Below, in pieces: positions 11,090 through 19,940 of a DNA stretch of 64,000 nucleotides. The stretch comes from Sulfurimonas sp. (lineage in GTDB: Bacteria > Campylobacterota > Campylobacteria > Campylobacterales > Sulfurimonadaceae). The stretch is from positions 62,001 through 126,000 of the forward strand of contig NZ_JAQTLH010000002.1 of NCBI RefSeq assembly GCF_028714975.1. Direction: 5' to 3'. The notes under the pieces were generated by a model, which was not told the origin of the DNA, made no database searches, and saw only the letters and a list, made by a program, of their open reading frames with translations. The position numbers and the translations under genes are program-made. The number at the start of each line of letters is the position of its first letter. The stretch's first letter is position 1.

Positions 11090-11525
11090 AGTAGAGTTGA
11101 AAATTAAAAGTGCTATTGATGAAGAGGAGAAACATTTTAAGAGATTTTTCAGTGCTTGTGAAAAATTAAAAACAAGTTTTCCTTTTAATGAAAAAACCTT
11201 AGAGGATGAAGAGAAAGTTGAACATCTTGATCAGATGACATGGAGATTTATAAAGATTCAAGATAGCATGGGTAGAAGGCTTATTCCTTATGTGGTGGAG
11301 TATAATTTTGACACGATTGACGGTTTGACTTTTAGAGACATGCTAAATAAACTTGAAAAACTAGAACTTTTAAATTCGCAAGAGTGGAATATTTTTAGAG
11401 TGCTTAGAAATGATATAACTCATGTTTATCCGGATGATGATAAGCTATTGGAGACTTTAAACGAGGTTTATTTAAAAAAAGATCTTTTGTATACAATTTA
11501 TAAAAATTTGAGAAATTCAATATGA
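11082..11525 (+). CDS. hepT: HepT-like HEPN-domain toxin
   Basis: The mostly helical protein carries RNDITHVY near its C-terminal third, matching the R-x4-H-x-Y motif of HepT toxins, whose Arg/His pair is the RNase site and whose Tyr is AMPylated by MntA. I place the start at TTG 11082, six bases after a perfect AGGAG (11071-11075); this gives 147 residues and overlaps the nucleotidyltransferase stop by eight bases. An ATG at 11058 is in frame but has no ribosome site and a longer overlap. It is followed directly by ribF. Confidence 0.8.
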   Translation: MDEVELKIKSAIDEEEKHFKRFFSACEKLKTSFPFNEKTLEDEEKVEHLDQMTWRFIKIQDSMGRRLIPYVVEYNFDTIDGLTFRDMLNKLEKLELLNSQEWNIFRVLRNDITHVYPDDDKLLETLNEVYLKKDLLYTIYKNLRNSI

Positions 11526-12343
11526 AAAACAGCACATCTATCGCAATCGGCGGTTTTGACGGAATGCATATCGGGCATCAGAGACTCTTTGGCGCATTAG
11601 ATAAAAGCGGTACCATCGTTGTTATAGAGACTGGGTATGCAAATCTGACTCCAAAAAAAGAGCGCCAGAGGTTTTCGCACTATCCTATCGTCTATCTTGA
11701 GTTAGATTCTATTCGCCATTTAAGCGGAGAGGAATTTATACTTTTTTTAAAAGAGAAGTTCCCAAAACTAAAAAAAATAGTTGTCGGCTATGATTTTCAC
11801 TTTGGAAAAAACAGAAAATACTCATTCAATGATTTAAAAAATCTTTTTGACGGAGAGGTTGTTGTTATAGATGAGGTGTCGCTTCACGGGGACTCTGTTC
11901 ACTCTCATAAGATTAGGGCAAAGCTTCAAATCGGAGATATTAAAGGAGCCAACGCTTTTTTAGGGCATAATTACACTATTAGAGGAAATGTCGTCTCAGG
12001 TCAGGGAATAGGCAAAAAAGAGTTGGTTGCGACTATAAATATAGAAGCGGAAGATTTTTTGATGCCAAAAGAGGGTGTTTATGCAACGCTGACAAGAATT
12101 GACGATGAAGAGCATTTTCATCCGTCAGTCTCTTTTGTAGGTCATAGAGTGACTACGGATGGGAGTTTTGCGTTAGAGAGTCACATACTTGACGGTGAAG
12201 TTTTTTGTAAAGAGAGAGCTAGTATAAGTTTTGTCTCATTTATTAGAGAAAATCAAAAATTCGACTCAATCGCAGAGCTGAAAAAAGCGATAAAAAAAGA
12301 TATATTAACCGCTTCAAAGGAGCTAAAATTTTTACAGATATAA
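11522..12343 (+). CDS. ribF: Bifunctional riboflavin kinase / FAD synthetase
   Basis: The 273-residue protein starts with the nucleotidyltransferase motif GGFDGMHIGH (about 10-19), followed by VVGYDFHFGKNR and HSHKIRAKL, the FAD synthetase half. The C-terminal half (about 145-270) has GNVVSGQGIGKK and a T-x-N-like TINIEAED, characteristic of the riboflavin kinase barrel (usually PTAN; here ATIN). It makes FMN then FAD. The length is a little under the usual 290-310. It overlaps the HEPN gene end by four bases and the truD start region by 16. Confidence 0.93.
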   Translation: MKNSTSIAIGGFDGMHIGHQRLFGALDKSGTIVVIETGYANLTPKKERQRFSHYPIVYLELDSIRHLSGEEFILFLKEKFPKLKKIVVGYDFHFGKNRKYSFNDLKNLFDGEVVVIDEVSLHGDSVHSHKIRAKLQIGDIKGANAFLGHNYTIRGNVVSGQGIGKKELVATINIEAEDFLMPKEGVYATLTRIDDEEHFHPSVSFVGHRVTTDGSFALESHILDGEVFCKERASISFVSFIRENQKFDSIAELKKAIKKDILTASKELKFLQI

Positions 12344-13383
12344 AAGAGTTAGATAGAGAATATCTACAAAGCACGCAAGATATAAATTTTAAATTTTATC
12401 AAAACGAGAGAGATTTCGTAGTTGATGAAGTACCAAAGGAAGAGTTCTTAGGCAGGGGAAACTACCTGATTTTAAAGGTGCAAAAAGTTGAGCTTACGAC
12501 TTGGGATATGATAGCCGTATTTGCAGAGTTGCTTGATGTTCCTGCCCAAAAGATAGGCTACGCAGGACTTAAAGATAAACATGCTACTACAACGCAGTAT
12601 ATCTCCGTAGAGTCAAAATATGAGCACGCGCTTAAGAATTTTCAACATAAGCAGATAAAAATTTTAGAGAAAATCAGACATTCGCACTCCATAAGAATGG
12701 GCGATTTAGCCGGAAACAGATTTAGTATAAACCTTTATGATGTCGATGTAATGGATGCGGGCAAAATAGAAAAAGTTGCCAGAAAAATAGCAAAAACGGG
12801 ACTTCCAAACTACTTTGGATATCAGAGATTCGGACAAGATGCTTCTAGTATAGATCAAGCAAAAGAGATGATAAAAGGCGAGCTTTTTATCGAAGATGCA
12901 AAATTAAAGAGCTTTTTGATTTCTGTTTATCAGAGTTACTACTTTAATGAGTGGCTAAGAGAGAGGGTTATTTTGAGCAGAGAAAAAAATTCTTCTGAGT
13001 TTTTACTTTTAAGCGGTGATGTTTATGCAGCAAAAGACGCTAAACTCTCAACTTTAAAGTTGATTCCGACTAAAGAGTTTGCATCTAAAAAATTAGTACC
13101 GACTGGGCTTCTATGCGGTAGAGATACCTTTCGTGCAAAATATGATGCAAGAGAGATAGAAGAGAAGTATGATGATGAGTTTTTACAGGAGAAGGGGTAT
13201 AGAAGAGAGGCTCTTATATACCCTAGCGACATTGATTGTAAGTTTGTTAAAAAAGAGACAATGTTAAATCTCTCTTTTACGCTTCCAAAAGGCTCTTATG
13301 CAACCGTATTTTTAGAAAGCATTGCAGGGAAAAACTATAGCGCAAAAGATGTAAAACAGGAAAAAAGCAGAAAAAATAGATAA
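12328..13383 (+). CDS. truD: tRNA pseudouridine(13) synthase, with apparent ATT start
   Basis: The protein has the TruD catalytic motif YAGLKDKHATTTQ, followed by GNRF, GLPNYFGYQRFG and a C-terminal LPKGSYATVFL. TruD makes pseudouridine 13 in tRNA-Glu. The first GTG in frame (12478) would cut off the family N-terminus, because ERDFVVDEVPKEEF, equivalent to the conserved DFxVxEvP, is encoded upstream. The open frame continues back to a stop at 12244 with no ATG, GTG or TTG. ATT at 12328 lies five bases after a perfect AAAGGAG (12316-12322), so I place the start there (351 residues). Confidence 0.85.
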   Translation: MFTDIKELDREYLQSTQDINFKFYQNERDFVVDEVPKEEFLGRGNYLILKVQKVELTTWDMIAVFAELLDVPAQKIGYAGLKDKHATTTQYISVESKYEHALKNFQHKQIKILEKIRHSHSIRMGDLAGNRFSINLYDVDVMDAGKIEKVARKIAKTGLPNYFGYQRFGQDASSIDQAKEMIKGELFIEDAKLKSFLISVYQSYYFNEWLRERVILSREKNSSEFLLLSGDVYAAKDAKLSTLKLIPTKEFASKKLVPTGLLCGRDTFRAKYDAREIEEKYDDEFLQEKGYRREALIYPSDIDCKFVKKETMLNLSFTLPKGSYATVFLESIAGKNYSAKDVKQEKSRKNR

Positions 13384-13422
13384 AAAACTTTTTTTATTAT
13401 AAAAGTTTAATCCAATTTTTAC

Positions 13423-13428
13423 TATAAT
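13423..13428 (+). promoter_or_regulatory. -10 box of the atpB promoter
   Basis: A consensus TATAAT lies 32 bases before the atpB ATG, in a T-rich stretch that is typical of housekeeping promoters in this phylum, where a -35 box is often weak. The gap between truD and atpB is 77 bases, so atpB is likely to have its own promoter. Confidence 0.5.
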
Positions 13429-13460
13429 TGCGCAATTTATTTGAGACAGGGAGTACACCT

Positions 13461-14138
13461 ATGGGTGAATTGTTCACATTTTTCGGTCTAATTTCTCACG
13501 AAAAGACTTTTATCTATATGACACACATGTTATTAGCTGCAGGTATCGCTTTAATGCTTGTTAAGATGGCTATGTCAAACTTGAAAATAGTTCCAACCGG
13601 AGCTCAAAATGTAATGGAAGCATATATTTCCGGTGTTCTTAAAATGGGAACGGATGTTATGGGGCAGGAAGCTGCTCGTCGTTATCTTCCTCTTGTCGCT
13701 ACTATCGGTCTTTTTGTCGGTATCGCTAACTTAATCGGTGTTATCCCGGGGTTTGAAGCTCCTACTGCATTTTTAGAGTTTGCATTTACACTGGCTCTTT
13801 CAGTATTTATCTACTATAACTATGAGGGTATCCGTCGTCAAGGTGTAGTTAAGTACTTCAAACACTTTTTAGGACCTGTTTGGTGGTTATACTGGTTAAT
13901 GTTCCCAATCGAGATAGTTTCTCACTTCTCTCGTTTAGTATCACTTAGCTTCCGTCTTTTTGGAAATGTTAAGGGTGACGATATGTTCTTGATGGTTATC
14001 TTGATGCTTGCTCCTTGGTTGCTTCCAATGATACCGTATGCATTATTAACATTTATGGCATTCTTACAAGCGTTTATATTTATGATGCTTACTTATGTTT
14101 ACCTTGGTAGTGCAATAACTGTTGAAGAGCATCACTAA
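13461..14138 (+). CDS. atpB: F0F1 ATP synthase subunit a
   Basis: The 226-residue membrane protein has several hydrophobic helices and the proton-channel motif SFRLFGNVKGD with the essential arginine, plus a terminal FIFMMLTYVYLGSAI. The start at ATG 13461 has AGGGAG 8 bases upstream and gives the usual N-terminus MGELFTFFG; an extension to TTG 13428 would place the -10 box within the gene. It is not next to other atp genes, as is usual in Campylobacterota where atpB is separated from the main operon. Confidence 0.96.
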   Translation: MGELFTFFGLISHEKTFIYMTHMLLAAGIALMLVKMAMSNLKIVPTGAQNVMEAYISGVLKMGTDVMGQEAARRYLPLVATIGLFVGIANLIGVIPGFEAPTAFLEFAFTLALSVFIYYNYEGIRRQGVVKYFKHFLGPVWWLYWLMFPIEIVSHFSRLVSLSFRLFGNVKGDDMFLMVILMLAPWLLPMIPYALLTFMAFLQAFIFMMLTYVYLGSAITVEEHH

Positions 14139-14150
14139 ATAGTGATATTA

Positions 14151-14414
14151 ATGCAAAAAGATAGATTCGAGAGGATTATAAGCTTTTTGCTTGGAGCATC
14201 ATGGGCGATTGTCGTCTTTGGTGCTCTTATAACTTTCCAACTCTTCTTTTTTTTAGGTCTTTCCCTTGCTCTTTTTATCACAATAATCTTTATAGTTATC
14301 TCATTTTTTTTGATTTTAGCACTTGATGCTTTTAGAGTAAACAGAGAAAAGCTATATGAATCAAAAAAACAGACAGAGCTGCTAGAAAAAATCTACTCCA
14401 AACATACAAAATAG
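14151..14414 (+). CDS. Small two-helix membrane protein, function unknown
   Basis: About 87 residues with two hydrophobic helices (about 10-30 and 32-55) and a charged C-terminal tail that looks helical (FRVNREKLYESKKQTELLEKIYSK). It starts 12 bases after atpB and probably shares its transcript; a GTG at 14142 is a possible earlier start. Position after atpB suggests an AtpI/assembly-type accessory, but I see no family motif that would confirm this. Confidence 0.65.
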   Translation: MQKDRFERIISFLLGASWAIVVFGALITFQLFFFLGLSLALFITIIFIVISFFLILALDAFRVNREKLYESKKQTELLEKIYSKHTK

Positions 14415-14419
14415 TTTTT

Positions 14420-14809
14420 ATGAAAAAACAGTTTTCACTTCTCTTAACCATTGTTGCCGTAGTTTTATATTTTTTATCTCAAAGTGATATCCCTTTAGAA
14501 AAAGAAGATAATGTAAAACGAGATGAAAAGTATTATCAAACTAAAATGTGCAATGAGTTTGGTGGTAAGACGGAGTATATCTTATTTGATAAAACTAGAG
14601 TTGATTGTTTAACGGACGAATATGCCATTGAAGTTGATTTTGCCAAAAAGTGGGCAGAAGGAATCGGTCAATCGCTTTACTATGCAGAGATAACAAAGAA
14701 AAAACCTGCTATTGCGCTTATCGTAGGCGATGGCGATGAAAAATATCTAAATAGAGTTAAAACAGTTGCAGATAAATTTGATATAAAAATTATTGTTTTA
14801 GATAAGTAA
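14420..14809 (+). CDS. Membrane-anchored protein with a nuclease-like core
   Basis: The 129-residue protein has one N-terminal hydrophobic segment (about 5-20) and then a soluble domain. It contains VDCLTDEYAIEVDFAKKWAEGIGQ and SLYYAEITKKKPAIALIV, which recall the alpha/beta core of PD-(D/E)XK nuclease-fold proteins (D...E-x-D, then a helix with GQ and a strand). The usual E-x-K is E-V-D here, with lysines following, so activity is uncertain. It lies five bases after the membrane protein gene and ends the atpB transcript. Function is not established. Confidence 0.6.
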   Translation: MKKQFSLLLTIVAVVLYFLSQSDIPLEKEDNVKRDEKYYQTKMCNEFGGKTEYILFDKTRVDCLTDEYAIEVDFAKKWAEGIGQSLYYAEITKKKPAIALIVGDGDEKYLNRVKTVADKFDIKIIVLDK

Positions 14810-14858
14810 CTCCCCCACCTAACAACCTCTAACTGCCATGAAAAACTCCATATAGGTA

Positions 14859-14893
14859 AATCAAACACTAATCAAACACTCCTGCTTTATACT
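14859..14893 (+). promoter_or_regulatory. Tandem 11-bp direct repeat plus -10-like box ahead of the NIT chemoreceptor gene
   Basis: Two exact, abutting copies of AATCAAACACT (14859-14869 and 14870-14880) are followed seven bases later by TATACT (14888-14893). The repeats would cover the -35 region on one face of the helix, as in sites bound by OmpR-family activators. The same arrangement with identical spacing occurs at 16927-16961. Confidence 0.65.
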
Positions 14894-14941
14894 TTCGCCA
14901 TAATTATTAGACCGCTATTACAATAAAAAAGGAAGTATATT

Positions 14942-16900
14942 ATGAAGACTATGAGTATCAAAAAAAGGTTATTTCTGATTGTGGTTATTCCTGTAGCTAT
15001 TATTTTAAGTTTTTCTATAAACGAAGTGTATTCAAGTATTCATGTCAAAGAGTCTCTATTTTTAGTAAAAGAGCGCATTTTAGAGGTTGAAGCAATTGCA
15101 GAATGTGTTCATTTCCTACAAATAGAAAGAGGTCAAAGTATAGGATTTCTTATTAATAAAGATAAAAAAAATAGAGATGCTTTAGAACAGACAAGAGTGA
15201 AGCTAAATAGTTCTATAGAGAAAATGAAAAAAATTTATGCCATAACAAACGGAGATAATTCTTGTTTAAATAGCCTTAGCGAGCTTACTCAAATAAGAGC
15301 ATCTATTGATTCACTTTCTTTGGCTATATCTGATGTAGGAACATACTATACAAAAATTATTTTCTCATCCATTGATATCGTGAGTGCTATTCCTTTGACA
15401 ATAGAGGATAGAGACGGCAGAAATATTATACAGGCATATTCACATCTTATTTCGGTAAAAGAGCAGCTTGGACAAATAAGAGCAAATCTTAATGAAGTAT
15501 TTAGCAAAAACAGGCTCTCTTTTGATGCAATAATAAACCTTGGAGGGAGTATAAAAACAAAGGATGTAAACATTCGCAAATTTAAAATATCTGCTTCAAA
15601 TGATTTGAAAAATATTTTTGAAACTCTCTATAATGGAGAAATAGTAGAGAAAGTAGATGCTATGATAGAAACGGCACTCACAAAAGACAAAGATGGGAAT
15701 TTTAACATTGATGCAACCCTTTGGTTTGTAAATGCAACCGCTGCCATAGATCTTTTAAGAGAGGTAGAGATTAAGATTTTTGAACAGATATACAAAGATA
15801 TTGATACAAAGATAGAACGCGCTTCACTTACTATTACGCTTTTATCTGTAGGTTTAAGTGTTGGAATTATAATTTTTGTATTATTTATATTATATTTTAT
15901 TAAACTTTCTATAACAAAACCTATTGAAGAGTTTAAATCGACACTTTTAGATATAGGAAAGAATAAAAACTTAACCATAAAAGCAGACGAAAACGCTCCG
16001 CTGGAACTCTCTCAAATGGCAAACGGTTTTAATGCTCTTATAAAAACATTAAAAGAGCTTATAGAGACTTCAAAGCAGAGTTCAAGCGAAAACGCTTCCA
16101 TCTCACATGAACTCTCTACAACGGCTATGGGAGTAGGAGAGAATGTCGAGAAGTCTGTTGTGGTGATAGATGAAGCTACCAAAAAAGCAAGCGAGATTAA
16201 AGATGAGATTCAAAGAGCAATTTATGAGGCGCAAAACAGTAAAAAAGATATCATCAGAGCAAATGAAAATCTAAATCGTGCTAGAGACGAAATAGTTAAT
16301 CTTGCTGCTAAAGTTCAAAGCAGCGCACAGCTTGAAGTGGAGCTTTCACAAAGAATGCAAACACTCTCACATGATGCAAATGAGGTTAAGAGTGTTCTTG
16401 AAATTATCTCAGACATCGCAGACCAGACAAACCTGCTTGCACTTAACGCCGCAATCGAAGCAGCAAGAGCAGGCGAACACGGAAGAGGATTTGCAGTTGT
16501 TGCAGATGAAGTGCGTAAACTTGCGGAGAGAACTCAAAGAAGTCTTACGGAGATAAACGCAACCATAAATGTAATAGTCCAATCTATCGTAGATGTAAGC
16601 GGACAGATGAGTTCTAACTCAGATGATATTCAAGAGCTGGCAGATAGTGCCGCAGATGTTGAAGAGAAGATAAACGAGAGCGTATCGATAGTAAATGAAG
16701 CAGTTCGTGCAAGCGATAGAACGGTAAGCGACTTTGAAAAGACGGGAAGAAATGTAGAGTCCATAGTATCTCAGGTTTCTCAAATCAATGAAATATCTTC
16801 AAAAAATGCAAGAAATGTTGAAGAAATTGCAGCGGCAGCCGATCATCTAAACTCTATGACTGATGAACTGCATGCAAAGCTTGAGATTTTTAGGACATAA
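14942..16900 (+). CDS. Methyl-accepting chemotaxis protein with a NIT sensor domain
   Basis: The 652-residue receptor has membrane helices at about 9-28 and 296-322. The long helical periplasmic domain between them has the NIT pattern ([15 protein letters not shown] near 58-72, and [12 protein letters not shown]), known from nitrate/nitrite-responsive receptors. A HAMP domain (about 323-375) and the conserved MCP hairpin tip follow ([20 protein letters not shown]). It would signal to CheA/CheW. A start with AAGGAAG upstream fits ATG 14942. Nitrate sensing is inference from the domain, and would suit a denitrifier. Confidence 0.93.
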   Translation: MKTMSIKKRLFLIVVIPVAIILSFSINEVYSSIHVKESLFLVKERILEVEAIAECVHFLQIERGQSIGFLINKDKKNRDALEQTRVKLNSSIEKMKKIYAITNGDNSCLNSLSELTQIRASIDSLSLAISDVGTYYTKIIFSSIDIVSAIPLTIEDRDGRNIIQAYSHLISVKEQLGQIRANLNEVFSKNRLSFDAIINLGGSIKTKDVNIRKFKISASNDLKNIFETLYNGEIVEKVDAMIETALTKDKDGNFNIDATLWFVNATAAIDLLREVEIKIFEQIYKDIDTKIERASLTITLLSVGLSVGIIIFVLFILYFIKLSITKPIEEFKSTLLDIGKNKNLTIKADENAPLELSQMANGFNALIKTLKELIETSKQSSSENASISHELSTTAMGVGENVEKSVVVIDEATKKASEIKDEIQRAIYEAQNSKKDIIRANENLNRARDEIVNLAAKVQSSAQLEVELSQRMQTLSHDANEVKSVLEIISDIADQTNLLALNAAIEAARAGEHGRGFAVVADEVRKLAERTQRSLTEINATINVIVQSIVDVSGQMSSNSDDIQELADSAADVEEKINESVSIVNEAVRASDRTVSDFEKTGRNVESIVSQVSQINEISSKNARNVEEIAAAADHLNSMTDELHAKLEIFRT

Positions 16901-16926
16901 AAGTACTTATAAAGTAAGTATAAATA

Positions 16927-16961
16927 AATCAAACACTAATCAAACACTATTGTTTTATACT
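16927..16961 (+). promoter_or_regulatory. Tandem 11-bp direct repeat plus -10-like box ahead of the HD-GYP/partner-switch operon
   Basis: AATCAAACACT occurs at 16927-16937 and 16938-16948, then TATACT at 16956-16961 after seven bases, exactly as at 14859-14893. The sequence downstream (TTCGC, then an AT-rich run) also resembles the other copy. The GTG start of the HD-GYP gene follows 65 bases after the -10-like box. Confidence 0.65.
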
Positions 16962-17026
16962 TCGCTTTTATTATTTTTTAATCAAAAGTTTTTCATGATA
17001 GATATTAAAAAATAGAAATAGAATAT

Positions 17027-18142
17027 GTGATTATTGAGATTGGAAAAAATCATTTGAAAAATGAAATATTGGAATTTTTTGATGCAAATACAAAGCAGAT
17101 AGAAGCACTTGTTTTTACTATAGAGATAAGGGATGCTTATACGCAGGGGCACTCTAAACGAGTGGCTCGGTATGCTGCACATCTTGCAAAATGGATGCAG
17201 ATGGATGAGTATTTTATAAAAGCTATTTATGTGGTTGGAATGCTGCATGACTTGGGTAAGATAGGAATTCCCGATGAAATTTTACTAAAACCGAGTGCAC
17301 TCACTGAGATAGAGTACAATCTTATCAAACTCCACAGTACGCTCTCGGAGAGAATTATCCAAAAACTAGAACTTTTCCCAGAGCTTCTCTTAGCAGTGCG
17401 CCATCACCATGAAAATTTTAACGGAAGCGGGTATCCTGATGGTTTGATAGAAGAAAATATCCCTTTGATGTCAAGGATGATTTGCATAGTGGATGTCTTT
17501 GATGCACTTACTACAAGAAGAGTTTATAGGGATTTGATGTCTATGGAGATGGCTATGGAGGTTATGGAAGAGGAGTTTAAAAAAGGGAAGTTTGACCCTA
17601 AGATTTATGCAATTTTTAAAAAAAACATCTCTAAAGTCGGAGTTTTGGATTTGGGTCATCTTTTGGAGTTTAACTACCCTGAGCTTGAGGAGAGACGCAA
17701 CACTTTTTACTTTAAAAATCCTATTACAAACCTGCTGAACAAAACAGCACTATTGACCTTTTTAAGCAAGGGTGCAAACAAAAATGAGTCTGCATTTTTA
17801 GCAGAGATAAATATTAGCGGTTTTAGTGAATACAACAGAACATACGGACTATGCAGAGGAGATGAGCTGCTTAAAAAAATCGGAAATTTATTGACTAGAA
17901 AATTTGGAAATTCTCAAGAGTTTGAAATGCCGCTAAAGCACAAAATCTATATTTTTCATGGATATGCAGATAAGTTTTATCTTTTAGAATTTGGTTTTAG
18001 AGATGCTTACCTTAAGGCTAGATTGGACAAAGTTATTAAAAAAGCGCAGGAGGAGATAAATACTCCGCTTTACTACAAAGTGTTGCTTCATGGTGAAAAA
18101 ATTCCTAGCAATATCCATAATAAAGTGGGTTATCTCCTATGA
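17027..18142 (+). CDS. HD-GYP phosphodiesterase with degenerate C-terminal GGDEF-like domain
   Basis: The 371-residue soluble protein has an HD-GYP domain: H42 in GHSKRVARYA, H74/D75 in MLHDLGKIGIPDE, HHHEN (126-130) and GSGYPDG (133-139). Such enzymes hydrolyse c-di-GMP. The C-terminal part (about 230-360) resembles GGDEF (NPITNLLNKTALL, then NISGFSEYNRTYGLCRGDELLKKI) but lacks the GGDEF signature. It starts with GTG and heads a four-gene operon, its end overlapping the next gene by ATGA. No membrane segment is visible. Confidence 0.88.
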   Translation: MIIEIGKNHLKNEILEFFDANTKQIEALVFTIEIRDAYTQGHSKRVARYAAHLAKWMQMDEYFIKAIYVVGMLHDLGKIGIPDEILLKPSALTEIEYNLIKLHSTLSERIIQKLELFPELLLAVRHHHENFNGSGYPDGLIEENIPLMSRMICIVDVFDALTTRRVYRDLMSMEMAMEVMEEEFKKGKFDPKIYAIFKKNISKVGVLDLGHLLEFNYPELEERRNTFYFKNPITNLLNKTALLTFLSKGANKNESAFLAEINISGFSEYNRTYGLCRGDELLKKIGNLLTRKFGNSQEFEMPLKHKIYIFHGYADKFYLLEFGFRDAYLKARLDKVIKKAQEEINTPLYYKVLLHGEKIPSNIHNKVGYLL

Positions 18143-19113
18143 AACGCATCTTTAACTGTGCCATAACCAATCAAATTGAACTTCTATATGCAAAAACGAG
18201 TTTGAAAAATTTTTTAAAAAGCTACACTACGCCGGATACCCATTTTTTGGAGTTTGCAGTTATGGAGCTTGGTACAAATCTTATCAAGTATGCAAATGGA
18301 GGAGAGTTATGGTTTTTGCTTATTAATGAGAAACTTGCACTCGCTTCCGTTGATTTTGGAGTCGGTGCAGACGACATAGATACGATTGTGCAAAGAGGTT
18401 ACTCTTCATCGGCTCAGGAGTCTTTGGGACTTGGTCTTTTCTCTTTGGTTTCTCATAAATCCTATGTTTTTGAGATAGCATCTTTTTCTAAAAAAAACAG
18501 TACCTCCATGGCGGGAAGCATTTTTGTGTTATATGAAAAACCCCACGATAAGAGCTCTTTTTGTTCTATGAGCCTCCCTCTTTACGATACGAGACACAAT
18601 GGAGATTTTATCGTACAAAAGGGGAAGTATGTTTTTTTCGGAGACATTGCAGGACATGGCAAAAAGGCATTTTTGAGTGCATCTGAGATTATCAAACAGT
18701 TCTTTGAGAGTTCGATTGTCGAGGGTTATATTGACGACTATTTTCAAAAATTGCACTGCTTTATCATTGAAAATTCACTTCGCAGTTTTGTCGGAGCTTT
18801 AGTAGAGTTAAACCAAAACTTCTGGAAGATTTACGGTGTGGGAAATATATCTTTGGTAGTGAAACAAAAAGAGAGTTGTAGACTCAACTCATTTTCACAA
18901 GGGATAGTGGGAGAGACTTTTAACAATGTCTCCTCTTTTGAGTTTTTCAAAGAGGAATGCTCCATGGTTATCCTTATGACGGATGGAATAGATGCAAAAA
19001 AAGCTATAGAGATAGTACAAAAATTCGGCAATCTCTCAAAAGAGTCTTTAGCGATTGCGATAACCCATTTTGCAGGCATGCATGATGATAAAACGGTTGC
19101 TATATTTATTTAA
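18139..19113 (+). CDS. RsbT/RsbW-like HATPase fused to a SpoIIE-type PP2C phosphatase
   Basis: The 324-residue protein joins two partner-switching activities. Residues about 1-130 form a GHKL ATPase (ELGTNLIKYA N-box with E43 and N47, VDFGVG at 71-76, LGLGL at 96-100). Residues about 145-324 form a SpoIIE/RsbU/RsbX-like PP2C domain (FFGDIAGHGKKA with D169, MTDGID near 285-290, HDDKTVAIFI at the end). It could both phosphorylate and dephosphorylate the STAS protein encoded next. It overlaps the HD-GYP gene by four bases and lies 14 bases before the STAS gene. Confidence 0.85.
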   Translation: MKRIFNCAITNQIELLYAKTSLKNFLKSYTTPDTHFLEFAVMELGTNLIKYANGGELWFLLINEKLALASVDFGVGADDIDTIVQRGYSSSAQESLGLGLFSLVSHKSYVFEIASFSKKNSTSMAGSIFVLYEKPHDKSSFCSMSLPLYDTRHNGDFIVQKGKYVFFGDIAGHGKKAFLSASEIIKQFFESSIVEGYIDDYFQKLHCFIIENSLRSFVGALVELNQNFWKIYGVGNISLVVKQKESCRLNSFSQGIVGETFNNVSSFEFFKEECSMVILMTDGIDAKKAIEIVQKFGNLSKESLAIAITHFAGMHDDKTVAIFI

Positions 19114-19127
19114 ACAGGAGAATGAAA

Positions 19128-19940
19128 ATGAATCAAAAAATAAAAGAACAGTTACAAGATCTCATCAAAGTACACTCATCGGAGCTGATTGAAGAGTGGG
19201 TTAAGTTTTTTAGCGAGAGTGAAAAAGAGGTGCAAAGCCGCTACTACGATGACTTTTTAGGTTTTTTTGAGGAGTGTGTAGAAGAAAATTTAGATGTTAA
19301 AAGTGAATCGGCTCAAACAATGTCAATGTTTTTAGGTAAGTTATATGAGATACTCGGTGATGACTACTTTTTTAACTTTCAAGAGTCCGTATATACTTGC
19401 TATATGAAGTTTCCTCTCTTCGCTGTTTTAGATAAAAGAGATGAGTTTCATTATGAGATTGCAAAAATGCTTACGGCATTTTTCGAGTCAATGACTTCAA
19501 AGATGATTATAAAATTGCTGCATAAAAATCAGGAGCTTGTGCGTTCAACTAACTCTGAGCTTGAGGAGAGAGAAGCTCCCATGAGTGAGATATCCGAGGG
19601 TGTTTTAATGGTTACTCTTGTGGGAACGCTTGATTCAAACCGTATCTTAAAGATTATTGATAAGGTTTTAAAAAATTTAGAAAATGTAAATATTACGGAT
19701 GTTATCATTGAGATAAATTCTATCTTTGATATCAACAGCGAAATAGCACAGCAGATTGTCAAGCTAAACAACGCCATCCATTTTATGGGTTCTCGCTCTT
19801 ATATAAGTGGTGTAAATGCAAATATTGCCAAAAATCTCACTCATCTTGGGATTTCTTTGGGTGATGTAAAAACATACAGAACTACAAAGGAGGCTATAAA
19901 GAGCATTCAACTTTCTAAAAGGGTTGAGGCAAATGCTTGA
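19128..19940 (+). CDS. RsbR-like protein with C-terminal STAS domain
   Basis: About 270 residues: an all-helical N-terminal domain like RsbRD_N (IEEWVKFFSESEKEVQSRYYDDF) and a C-terminal STAS domain (about 155-262, MVTLVGTLDSNRILKI, VIIEINSIFDINSEIAQQI). The loop that carries the phosphorylated Thr or Ser in RsbR/RsbS (DITG/DISG) reads EINSI here, leaving a serine. ATG 19128 lies seven bases after AGGAG; ATG 19122 is too close to it. It is the probable substrate of the upstream kinase/phosphatase fusion, and its end overlaps the diguanylate cyclase start. Confidence 0.82.
   Translation: MNQKIKEQLQDLIKVHSSELIEEWVKFFSESEKEVQSRYYDDFLGFFEECVEENLDVKSESAQTMSMFLGKLYEILGDDYFFNFQESVYTCYMKFPLFAVLDKRDEFHYEIAKMLTAFFESMTSKMIIKLLHKNQELVRSTNSELEEREAPMSEISEGVLMVTLVGTLDSNRILKIIDKVLKNLENVNITDVIIEINSIFDINSEIAQQIVKLNNAIHFMGSRSYISGVNANIAKNLTHLGISLGDVKTYRTTKEAIKSIQLSKRVEANA

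Noticed and set aside
12478-13383. truD starting at the first in-frame GTG
   Set aside because: It would remove the conserved N-terminal segment with DFVVDEVP; the ATT at 12328 with AAAGGAG is a better start.
13428-13460. Longer atpB beginning at TTG
   Set aside because: The start codon overlaps the TATAAT box, and the ATG at 13461 has a proper ribosome site and the family N-terminus.
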